Assembly (NCBI GenBank): GCA_944324365.1
Contig: CALUWA010000019.1
Location: 1 to 41,047, forward strand
Source of the DNA: Candidatus Gastranaerophilales bacterium
GTDB lineage: Bacteria > Cyanobacteriota > Vampirovibrionia > Gastranaerophilales > Gastranaerophilaceae
Direction: 5' to 3'
DNA length: 41,047 nucleotides
Shown here: positions 31,508-38,084 of the stretch, one piece after another
Layout: each line of letters begins with the position of its first letter
How positions within the stretch are numbered: position 1 is the stretch's first letter
Notes under the pieces: generated by a model
Told to the model about the DNA's origin: nothing
What the model saw: only the letters and a program-made list of their open reading frames with translations
Databases searched by the model: none
Position numbers and translations under genes: made by a program

Positions 31508-31717
31508 ATGAAAGAAAAGATTAGAAAATATAGCGAAAAGGATTTAAAAGTAATTAATTACATTGCACGCGGGTTCACTGATGCAGAAATCTCAAGCGAG
31601 ATAGGTATTACACCTACCGGCGTTAGAAATATTGTTAACAAGTTGTTAAATAGAAGCGGTACGGTTAATCGTGCGCATCTAGTGTATGAGGCTTACAAGA
31701 CAGGTTTAATTAAATAA
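31508..31717 (+). CDS. Single-domain LuxR/GerE-type HTH protein 1
   Basis: A 69-aa protein. The ATG at 31508 has GAGGA 8 nt upstream and is preferred over ATG 31493 and earlier in-frame starts. Residues 8-65 form a complete GerE-type HTH (KDLKVINYIARGFTDAEISS, then GVRNIVNKLLNRSGTVNRAH). No receiver or sensor domain is attached. It may act as an early or middle transcription regulator. A second protein of the same size and fold lies at 33886. Confidence 0.82.
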   Translation: MKEKIRKYSEKDLKVINYIARGFTDAEISSEIGITPTGVRNIVNKLLNRSGTVNRAHLVYEAYKTGLIK

Positions 31718-31737
31718 AAATTTTCAGGAGAGCTTAT

Positions 31738-32250
31738 ATGTACGAACCGATAACCTTACAGCGGCTTGACGATTTTGCAGAAGTTAATAAAGAGTACAAT
31801 TTTCTGTTAAAGCAAAAAGCCGGGCTTGAAAGAAAACTTAATTCTCTAAAGAGTATTGACTATTCAAAAATTAAAGTCACATCCGGAAATGCTCATAAGG
31901 ATTCGGAGCAGGAGCAATATGTCCTTAAACTGGAAAGAATAAATAAAAAAATTTCCGAATATAAAGAGTGGCTTGAGCCTGAACGGGAAATCCTAAAAAC
32001 ACAGATCGCACGAGTAAAACAATGGAATTACCGAAAAATCTTGGTTTACCGCTACATTGAAAAGTGGAAATGGGCTGAAATTATTCAGGATTTTTTTGAA
32101 TTTGAAGAAGATTACGAATCTGAAAAAAACAACAAATATAAAGATACGATTATGTATTGGCACAGGCGCGCGCTTGAAGAATTGGCGGAGATTAGTAGCA
32201 AACCGTATGAGCCGATTCTGCCAAAACAATTGACAATACAAAAAAAATAG
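31738..32250 (+). CDS. ArpU/RinA-like late regulator candidate
   Basis: A 170-aa protein. Residues 1-85 are a charged helical region with a coiled coil. Residues about 95-155 carry RKILVYRYIEKWKWAEIIQD, then an acidic segment and YWHRRALEELAEI. This pattern of a sigma-region-4-like HTH ending in W-HRRAL is typical of ArpU/RinA-type phage activators of late genes. The late promoter at 20658-20630 is a plausible target. Inference from pattern and position at the end of the early region. Confidence 0.65.
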   Translation: MYEPITLQRLDDFAEVNKEYNFLLKQKAGLERKLNSLKSIDYSKIKVTSGNAHKDSEQEQYVLKLERINKKISEYKEWLEPEREILKTQIARVKQWNYRKILVYRYIEKWKWAEIIQDFFEFEEDYESEKNNKYKDTIMYWHRRALEELAEISSKPYEPILPKQLTIQKK

Positions 32251-32258
32251 GAGAAGTG

Positions 32259-32456
32259 ATGATAAGCATTGATGAAATAAACCTTCTGCAATCCCAGAAC
32301 GAAGGATTAAAAAAGCAAAATAAGAGTTTGCAAAGAGAAGTAAACAAATTCAAGCGCGAATTGCAGGTTGAGCGGCTCCGCAACACAGGGCTGCTAAAAA
32401 AATTAAGAGGATTTGATGCAAAAACAGGAAGGACATGTAATGCAATTAAGTATTGA
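32259..32456 (+). CDS. Small coiled-coil protein
   Basis: A 65-aa protein, ATG 32259 with AGGAG just upstream. Residues 6-48 form a coiled coil (NLLQSQNEGLKKQNKSLQRE). The C-terminus is basic. It overlaps the next gene by 17 nt. The function is unknown; it could be a small structural or regulatory dimer. Confidence 0.65.
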   Translation: MISIDEINLLQSQNEGLKKQNKSLQREVNKFKRELQVERLRNTGLLKKLRGFDAKTGRTCNAIKY

Positions 32457-32676
32457 TACAATAATCAAAAATATGTATTTTGTTGAAACCAATTTAGTGT
32501 ACAGTCGAAGAATGGCCTACTGTCTCAGCCCTATTTATAATGACCTATATGTAATTTACTCTTGGCGCGGGCGCAAAAAAAGTATTCACTTAACGGATAA
32601 AATTCAAATTGCACGGCATTTGAACAAATTAGAACGTATGTTTAATATCATTATTCCACCGTTCGAGGCGGTATAA
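32440..32676 (+). CDS. Small early protein, unidentified
   Basis: A 78-aa protein. I choose ATG 32440 (MQLSIDTIIKNM), preceded by AGGAAGGA; earlier in-frame starts lack an SD. The protein has several Tyr and basic residues (YSRRMAYCLSP, YSWRGRKKSIH). No family is recognised. Confidence 0.68.
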   Translation: MQLSIDTIIKNMYFVETNLVYSRRMAYCLSPIYNDLYVIYSWRGRKKSIHLTDKIQIARHLNKLERMFNIIIPPFEAV

Positions 32677-32776
32677 AAGATAGACCGGATGTATTCCTTC
32701 AGTGTCTACCCTGACTTTTTGAATAGGAGGTAAAATTTGACAGATTATATAACGAGTGACTGAATATAAAATTTGT

Positions 32777-32890
32777 ATGGAATACAATGACTGCTCTGAA
32801 TGTCCATTTGGGAAGTCAACTGGTAAGTATTTTACTTGTGGGTTAGGTGCTGGAAAACAAATACTTGGAGAATTAGACGATGACAGATAA
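32777..32890 (+). CDS. 37-aa Cys-containing mini-protein
   Basis: A 37-codon gene, ATG 32777, stop TAA 32890. Sequence pattern C6-x2-C9 and C21 in a short Gly-rich peptide (YNDCSECPFGKSTGKYFTCG). It overlaps the next gene by 11 nt (next ATG at 32880). SD is weak. The coupling and Cys pattern favour a real small zinc-binding peptide, but evidence is limited. Confidence 0.45.
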   Translation: MEYNDCSECPFGKSTGKYFTCGLGAGKQILGELDDDR

Positions 32891-33125
32891 AGAGATAATA
32901 ATTGAAAATGTAAAACTTCTTGCAACTACAAAATCTGTAAAGAGATATATGAGAGACGGTTGCAACTATTCAATGTATTGCGATTGTAACAAATGCAAAA
33001 ACGAAAGTTGGTATGATGACGATTATTGTAATAATGAACGATTGCGTGACAAATTGACACTTGATGAATATGTCGAGATTTTACAAATAGTAAATAGATT
33101 TGAGGGGTTTAACCCTCCATTTTAA
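32880..33125 (+). CDS. Small Cys-rich early protein
   Basis: An 81-aa protein with clustered Cys (DGCNYSMYCDCNKCKN, and YCNN), probably zinc-binding. The C-terminal half is a helix ending LQIVNRFEGFNPPF. It follows the 37-aa mini-protein with an 11-nt overlap and is followed by terminator-type hairpins. Its function is unknown. Confidence 0.72.
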   Translation: MTDKEIIIENVKLLATTKSVKRYMRDGCNYSMYCDCNKCKNESWYDDDYCNNERLRDKLTLDEYVEILQIVNRFEGFNPPF

Positions 33126-33150
33126 CCCCCTCATACTTGAGGGGATTTTT
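33102..33150 (+). terminator. Terminator upstream of methyltransferase
   Basis: CCCCTC (33127-33132) pairs with GAGGGG (33139-33144), followed by ATTTTTG. A second stem GAGGG/CCCTC lies at 33102-33117. The methyltransferase SD AAGGAG follows immediately. Confidence 0.82.
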
Positions 33151-33163
33151 GTAAGGAGAGCTT

Positions 33164-33889
33164 ATGGTTTTAGAAAAATATACAAACAAAATCATTCATG
33201 CTGACTGTATGGATATTTTGAAGCAACTACCAGATAAATGTATAGATCTGGTTGTTATCGACCCGCCATATATGATAAATGTTTCACAATCTGCAGGGGC
33301 TTTTGGGGTAAAAAAGAGAATGCATTATAAAAAGGAATTGGAAGCATTGTCAACCGGGATTCAAGATGAAGTGTTGCAGGAATTAGTGCGCGTAATGAAA
33401 CGAATCAATATTTATTCCTTTTGTTCATATAAGCAAATTCCGCAGTTAATAAACTTCTTTTTACCTTTAAAGTGCAACTGGCAGCCAATAACTTGGCATA
33501 AAACAAATCCTATTCCTTCTTGTGGTAACTCATATATGCCGGATACGGAATATTGTTTGTTTTTCAGAGAAAAAGGAGTTTTTGTGGGTGGTACCGCAAA
33601 AACAAAAAAGACTTACTATATAACCCAAACGAATAAAGAAGATAAACAAAAATATAAACATCCGACCGTCAAACCGCTTGAGATTGTCAAAAATTTAATA
33701 ATTAATTCGTCAAACGAGGGTGACTTGATTCTGGATTGTTTTTCGGGTTCCGGAACAACAGCCGTAGCCTGTCAGGAATTAAACCGAAATTTTATTTGCA
33801 TAGAAAAAGATTACAACTATCGGGAAACAAGCGTTGAACGATTAGAAAATGCTAAAGCACAATTGAAATTAATTGAGGAGAGCTTATGA
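33164..33889 (+). CDS. Orphan DNA methyltransferase (beta class)
   Basis: A 241-aa protein. The catalytic motif IV DPPY is at residues 33-36. The SAM-binding motif I, DCFSGSGTT, comes near the C-terminus (about 200), preceded by KHPTVKPLEIV. This order is the beta class of N6-adenine or N4-cytosine methyltransferases. There is no adjacent restriction enzyme, so it probably protects phage DNA from host restriction or alters expression. It overlaps the second GerE-type gene by 4 nt (ATGA). Confidence 0.9.
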   Translation: MVLEKYTNKIIHADCMDILKQLPDKCIDLVVIDPPYMINVSQSAGAFGVKKRMHYKKELEALSTGIQDEVLQELVRVMKRINIYSFCSYKQIPQLINFFLPLKCNWQPITWHKTNPIPSCGNSYMPDTEYCLFFREKGVFVGGTAKTKKTYYITQTNKEDKQKYKHPTVKPLEIVKNLIINSSNEGDLILDCFSGSGTTAVACQELNRNFICIEKDYNYRETSVERLENAKAQLKLIEESL

Positions 33890-34095
33890 ACTTAACGCCG
33901 CGAGAAATTCAAGTATTAAAGCTTCTGTGCCTGCCCAGAAAGACCATAAGCGAAAGGCTTTGCATATCTTTGCCAACAACGAGAAGGCATATTGAGCATA
34001 TTTTTAACAAGCTCGTTTGCTCAAATAGAGTAGAAGCACTGGTTAAAGCTATTAAAGAAGGAATTATTAAAGCAGACGAAATTGTAATTGATTGA
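33886..34095 (+). CDS. Single-domain LuxR/GerE-type HTH protein 2
   Basis: A 69-aa protein, the same length as the first. A complete GerE HTH (TPREIQVLKLLCL, KTISERLCISLPTTRRHIEH, IFNKLVCSNRVEAL). It is translationally coupled to the methyltransferase. The GGAGAG upstream of its ATG is a good SD. As above it lacks any sensory domain. The pair may control middle genes or compete with host LuxR-type regulators. Confidence 0.82.
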   Translation: MNLTPREIQVLKLLCLPRKTISERLCISLPTTRRHIEHIFNKLVCSNRVEALVKAIKEGIIKADEIVID

Positions 34096-34148
34096 ATCTG
34101 CTTTTTGTTACAAAAATTCATGAAAATATATTAAAAAGGAGCAAGAAA

Positions 34149-34355
34149 ATGAGGAACAATGTTATTAATTTTAAAAAGAGTAAGATTGATTTTCCAAAAG
34201 ATTTGATTAATTTTAAAGACTTTGCTTTAAAGTATGATATGAAAGTTGGTTATCTTTATAAACTTTGCAGCAAAGGTCAAATCAGACGTTATAAACGCGG
34301 TGTTTGGAAGATTTCAGAAAGTGAAGTTTTACAGGTATTACAGAGGGTAGTATAA
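34149..34355 (+). CDS. Excisionase-like protein
   Basis: A 68-aa protein. ATG 34149 has AGGAGC upstream; a longer reading begins without SD. Residues 20-62 match the excisionase/MerR-like winged HTH (NFKDFALKYDMKVGYLYKLC, then KGQIRRYKRGVWKIS). Its stop overlaps the integrase start by one base. It is expected to direct integrase towards excision. Confidence 0.8.
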   Translation: MRNNVINFKKSKIDFPKDLINFKDFALKYDMKVGYLYKLCSKGQIRRYKRGVWKISESEVLQVLQRVV

Positions 34356-35512
34356 TGGCAGGAATAAGTAAAAAAAGAATAAAAACTAAAAAAGGTATAA
34401 TAACTAAATATACAATAACTTACAGAGATATTTTCGGAAAACAGCATACGTCAGGACTTTATGAAACAATAAAAGAAGCCAAAAAACATCTGACAGATTT
34501 TGAAAATATTAATCCGGAAAAACAGAATATAACTTACGGAGAAATTTTTAAATATTATCTTGAAAAAATTCAGAGAAAATACGCGGACAACACGATAAAA
34601 AATTATACACGATATTATAAAGCATATTTCCAAAAATTCGATAATATTAAATATGATAAAATCGATTCTATAAGCTGGCAATCATTTTTTGACGATATAT
34701 CTAATAATAACAGTCCATATATAGCGCAAATATGTTTAAAAATGGCGAAAGCTGCAGTAAATTACAGCATAAAGCATGGAGTGATTGAATATAATGTATT
34801 CAACAAAATAGAAAAGGTAGAGTTGCCAAAAGCTGATATAAATCATTTGACTATAGAGGAAATAAAAAAACTCTTAAAGGAATGTGAACATTCATATCCA
34901 GAGTATTACGCTTTACTTTATACTTTTATAGGTACTGGAGCGCGAGAAGGGGAAATTTTTGCATTGACGAAAGAGGACTTTAATTATGAAGAAAAAAGTT
35001 TATCAATAAATAAGCAGTTTACAAATAATAAATTACAAGAAAAAACAAAAACCTTGACTTCAAATAGAAAAATTTATATATTTGACGAGTTGGCCGAAAT
35101 ACTACAAAAGCATATACAAACTCTTGATGCGGATAATAAAATATTATTTCCGAATCGAGCAGGTAATTACTTAAATTCTAATAACATGAGGACGCGCTTT
35201 TGGAAACCTTTACTTAAACTATGTAATATCAATAAGAGAGTTCGGTTGCATGACTTACGAGGTTCTTATATAGATATGGTGTTATCAAGCGGTTTAAGCG
35301 TAAAATTTGCGCAACATCAGGCTGGCCACTCAAGAAGTGAAACGACATTAGATGTTTATGCCCGCAATAACAAAGATATGATAGATATTGCTACAGAAAA
35401 AATAGGGAATATTTTTGCAAAAAAATGTGAGCAAAATGTGAGCAAAAATAAAAACCTACCAAATAAAAAAATAATCCAGTTTCCTAAAAGGCTTACTGGA
35501 CTTATGTTATAA
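34355..35512 (+). CDS. int: Tyrosine integrase
   Basis: A 385-aa site-specific recombinase. The N-terminal arm-type domain (about 1-55) precedes a core-binding SAM-like domain (about 58-150) and the catalytic domain. Catalytic residues visible are R197 (GTGAREGE), K232, H299-x2-R302 (LHDLRG), H325 (AGHS) and Y335 (DVYAR). It ends 1 nt before the tRNA-Val gene on the opposite strand, so the phage is integrated at the tRNA 3' end. It is co-transcribed with the excisionase. Confidence 0.95.
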   Translation: MAGISKKRIKTKKGIITKYTITYRDIFGKQHTSGLYETIKEAKKHLTDFENINPEKQNITYGEIFKYYLEKIQRKYADNTIKNYTRYYKAYFQKFDNIKYDKIDSISWQSFFDDISNNNSPYIAQICLKMAKAAVNYSIKHGVIEYNVFNKIEKVELPKADINHLTIEEIKKLLKECEHSYPEYYALLYTFIGTGAREGEIFALTKEDFNYEEKSLSINKQFTNNKLQEKTKTLTSNRKIYIFDELAEILQKHIQTLDADNKILFPNRAGNYLNSNNMRTRFWKPLLKLCNINKRVRLHDLRGSYIDMVLSSGLSVKFAQHQAGHSRSETTLDVYARNNKDMIDIATEKIGNIFAKKCEQNVSKNKNLPNKKIIQFPKRLTGLML

Positions 35513-35513
35513 A

Positions 35514-35560
35514 TGGTGGGCGTTAGAAGACTCGAACTTCTGACCCTCTCCTTGTAAGGG
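35514..35560. other. Candidate attachment site (3' part of tRNA-Val)
   Basis: The integrase stop lies at 35512 and the tRNA CCA end at 35514. The att core should be a piece of the tRNA 3' half, with the second copy at the other prophage end outside this window. Exact limits cannot be seen. Confidence 0.45.
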
Positions 35561-35589
35561 AGACGCTCTACCAACTGAGCTAAACGCCC
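35514..35589 (-). tRNA. tRNA-Val (anticodon UAC)
   Basis: A complete 76-nt cloverleaf on the minus strand including encoded CCA. The acceptor stem is GGGCGTT with AACGCCC. D-arm GCTCAGTTGGTAGAGC, anticodon stem TCTCC/GGAGA with loop CTTACAA (anticodon UAC), T-arm with loop TTCGAGT. The prophage abuts its 3' end. Confidence 0.97.
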
Positions 35590-35619
35590 TTTTTCTCGGG
35601 GTGTCTTTCGACATTCCCT

Positions 35620-35648
35620 ATACTAACTTAAACATTTTTTCTTGTCAA
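35620..35648 (-). promoter_or_regulatory. tRNA-Val promoter
   Basis: TTGACA (35648-35643), 17-nt spacer, TAGTAT (35625-35620), reading into the tRNA gene. Integration at the 3' end leaves it intact. Confidence 0.75.
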
Positions 35649-35655
35649 TAACTTT

Positions 35656-35940
35656 TTAATCTTCTATTAATTTGAAGTCTTTTGGCAGCCTTTTTTCAAT
35701 TTCTTTAGCAAATTCCGAAAAAGACATGCCAAATGCATTTGCGAGTTTCCATAGTGTAGTTATTTGTACATCCCGCTGCCCTTTTTCAAGCTGCGCAATT
35801 GAACTGTTCGATATATCAAATTCGTAGCTTAAGAGTAGTATCCCCTTATTTTTAGCAATCCGTTTTTCTTTTATTAATTCCCCAATAACTTTTAATAACA
35901 ATCTTTTTTTTGAGTCATTATAATTTCTGGTTTGTTTCAT
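35656..35940 (-). CDS. XRE-family regulator
   Basis: A 94-aa protein. Residues about 20-75 are an HTH_3/XRE domain (LIKEKRIAKNKGILLLSYEF, SNSSIAQLEKGQRDVQITTL, WKLANAFGM). It lies on the host side of the tRNA, divergent from the prepilin gene, and both start from an intergenic region with three near-identical repeats. It may regulate itself and the prepilin gene. Confidence 0.85.
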   Translation of the reverse strand: MKQTRNYNDSKKRLLLKVIGELIKEKRIAKNKGILLLSYEFDISNSSIAQLEKGQRDVQITTLWKLANAFGMSFSEFAKEIEKRLPKDFKLIED

Positions 35941-35950
35941 GTTTACAATC

Positions 35951-36004
35951 CTAATAAGATATGGTATATTAGTTATGGTTAATTAGATATAGCTAATAAG
36001 ATAT
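35951..36004. promoter_or_regulatory. Triple repeat between xre and prepilin genes
   Basis: CTAATAAGATAT at 35951-35962 and 35993-36004, and TAATTAGATAT at 35980-35990. All in the same orientation in the 77-bp divergent intergenic region; plausible binding sites for the XRE regulator. Confidence 0.55.
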
Positions 36005-36017
36005 AGAAAGGGTTATA

Positions 36018-36716
36018 ATGAACAAAGGTTTTACGCTTGCAGAAGTCCTGATAACACTAGGCGTAATTGGTATTGTAGCGGCAATGACGCTGCCTGTGAT
36101 AATTCAGGATACAAAAAACAAAGAGCTTGAAGCTCAATTTAAAAAAGCATATTCATCACTTCAGCAGGCTATTTTGAGGGCCAATTATGAGGGAGAGGAT
36201 TTATACGGCCTTTATAATGGAGATTATATAACAAGCCAACAAGAGGGTAAGCACTTGCATGAAATTATAGGAAAACAATTTGTAAATTCAAAGATAGAAG
36301 ATGAATCACCTAATAGGCTTATTCGTAATATTAAAGGGTTTTCAGGCAAAGATGTTAATACGTCAACAGTGTTAGTGACATGTGCCTGGGACGATGGTTA
36401 TATTTTGGCAGCAGGTCAAATGAGTATTTATTTTGAAACTGTTCTTGATATTTATATAACAGTTGATACAAATGGAGGTACGGGGCCAAACAGATTGGGA
36501 TATGATGTTTTTATGTTTGTCCTTGGAAAGCAGGATAAGTTAATCCCTATGGGTTCCCCGGAATCTGCAAAATATCAATTTGGAGTTCAGGGATTGCCGA
36601 ATGATATGTCAGATCTTGATTTGAGCTGCAGCCAAACTTCTAATGCGCAATATAACGGATTGGGTTGTGCATATGCCGCTCTTACTGATCCTGATTATTT
36701 CAAAAATCTTCCGTAG
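36018..36716 (+). CDS. Type IV prepilin-like (pseudopilin) protein
   Basis: A 232-aa protein with a class III signal peptide: MNKG|FTLAE, processed after Gly4, with Glu at +5 and a hydrophobic helix (residues 8-28). The mature domain has Cys pairs in the C-terminal part (DLSCSQTSNAQYNGLGCAYA), typical of pilin-like proteins of gut Gastranaerophilales as I remember them. It would be processed by prepilin peptidase and assembled into a pilus or secretion pseudopilus. The SD AAAGGG is good. Confidence 0.88.
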   Translation: MNKGFTLAEVLITLGVIGIVAAMTLPVIIQDTKNKELEAQFKKAYSSLQQAILRANYEGEDLYGLYNGDYITSQQEGKHLHEIIGKQFVNSKIEDESPNRLIRNIKGFSGKDVNTSTVLVTCAWDDGYILAAGQMSIYFETVLDIYITVDTNGGTGPNRLGYDVFMFVLGKQDKLIPMGSPESAKYQFGVQGLPNDMSDLDLSCSQTSNAQYNGLGCAYAALTDPDYFKNLP

Positions 36717-36722
36717 AATTTA

Positions 36723-36731
36723 TGCTATAAT
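36723..36731 (+). promoter_or_regulatory. Extended -10 giving a leaderless rlmD mRNA
   Basis: TG-C-TATAAT at 36723-36731, followed by six T and then ATG 36738. Transcription should begin at or beside the start codon. No SD is present, although the prepilin gene ends 21 nt upstream. Confidence 0.55.
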
Positions 36732-36737
36732 TTTTTT

Positions 36738-38084
36738 ATGAATATCAATGATGAGCTGGATGTTAAAATTGAAAAGATTTCTAACCTTGGTACCGGTATA
36801 GCAAAAGTTGACGGATTTGTTGTTTTTGTTGAAAATGCCTGTCCGGGTGATGAGGTTAAAATAAAAATTACAAAGCTTACAAAGAATTACGCAAATGCAA
36901 ATGTTGTGGAAGTCTTAACTCCATCCCAGCATAGAGTGGAGCCGTTTTGTCCTATGCAAAAAGTTTGCGGAGCCTGTCAGTTTCAGCTTATAGATTATGA
37001 TTATCAGCTTGCGTTAAAGCGGCAGATTGTGCAGGACGCGTTGAAAACAATCGGCGGGTTTGATATTAATGTTCCAAAAACAATCCCGAGTCCGGAACAT
37101 CGAGCATACAGGCATAAAATTCAATATCCCGTATCGCAGACAAAAGTTTCAAAGCGTTTGCTTGCGGGGTATTACAGGTCAAAAAGTCATGAGCTCGTAA
37201 ATATTAAACATTGTCCTATTCAGCCTGAAATTTGTGACAGAATTGTTGATTTTATAAGAGAAAACGCTTCAAAATACGGTATAAGAGGATATGATGAAAA
37301 GCGGCATTGCGGTGAGCTGAGGCATGTCGTATTAAGGGTTTCCGCTTATAATAAAAAGGTTCTTGTAACTCTTGTTATTAATGCGAAAAAAGTATCTAAG
37401 GGTCTAAATGATTTTGCATCTTCTATATATAAAACGTTTGAAGATGTTGAAGGTGTTTGCGTGAATTTTAATTCAAAACAAACTAATGTTATTCTTTCCG
37501 ATAAGACAGAATGCTTATGTGGGCAGGATTTTATACAAGAGAAAATTCTTGATAAAATTTTTAAGATAGGTGCAAATACTTTCTTTCAAGTTAACCCGAA
37601 AAGTGCTGAAAATATTTTTGCTTATGTAAAAAATGAAATTAAAAATTTTGATGCTCCGTCAGTTTTGGATGCATATGCCGGGATTGCTGCATTTGGGATT
37701 GTTGTAAGTGATGTTTCAAGTGAAGTTGTGAGCGTTGAAGAAAATTCTGAGTCAATAAAAAATGCATCAGAAGCTTTAAAACAAAATAATATAAAAAATG
37801 TTGAGTTGCATGCAATGGATACAACAAAGTATTTGAAATCAGTAAAAAGAAAGTTTGATGTAACAATTCTTGATCCGCCGAGGAAGGGCTGTACAAAAGA
37901 ATCTTTGGATGAAACCTTAAAACATACAAAAAAGGAAATTATTTATGTAAGCTGTAATCCTGCAACCTTGGCGCGTGATTTGAAATATTTATGCGAAAAA
38001 GGCTGTAAGATTAAATCTGTCCAGCCGTTTGATATGTTTTGTCATACTTATCATGTTGAAACTGTTGTTGTTTTGGGAGTTTGA
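36738..38084 (+). CDS. rlmD: 23S rRNA (uracil-C5)-methyltransferase, RlmD/RumA type
   Basis: A 448-aa protein. An N-terminal TRAM domain (about 1-60) is followed by Fe-S cluster cysteines C71, C77 and C80 (CPMQKVCGAC) with a later Cys in HCPI. The SAM-binding domain has FFQVNPKSAENIF, LDAYAGIAAFGI and ILDPPRKGC (nucleophile region), then YVSCNPATLARDL. The family makes m5U at positions such as 1939 in 23S rRNA. Which position(s) this enzyme modifies (RlmD, RlmC or RlmCD) cannot be decided here. Its 3' end overlaps the convergent gene by 34 bp. Confidence 0.92.
   Translation: MNINDELDVKIEKISNLGTGIAKVDGFVVFVENACPGDEVKIKITKLTKNYANANVVEVLTPSQHRVEPFCPMQKVCGACQFQLIDYDYQLALKRQIVQDALKTIGGFDINVPKTIPSPEHRAYRHKIQYPVSQTKVSKRLLAGYYRSKSHELVNIKHCPIQPEICDRIVDFIRENASKYGIRGYDEKRHCGELRHVVLRVSAYNKKVLVTLVINAKKVSKGLNDFASSIYKTFEDVEGVCVNFNSKQTNVILSDKTECLCGQDFIQEKILDKIFKIGANTFFQVNPKSAENIFAYVKNEIKNFDAPSVLDAYAGIAAFGIVVSDVSSEVVSVEENSESIKNASEALKQNNIKNVELHAMDTTKYLKSVKRKFDVTILDPPRKGCTKESLDETLKHTKKEIIYVSCNPATLARDLKYLCEKGCKIKSVQPFDMFCHTYHVETVVVLGV

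Noticed and set aside
1-35512. Mu-like transposable phage
   Set aside because: MuF-like and myovirus genes are present, but there is no transposase; a tyrosine integrase beside a tRNA shows site-specific integration.
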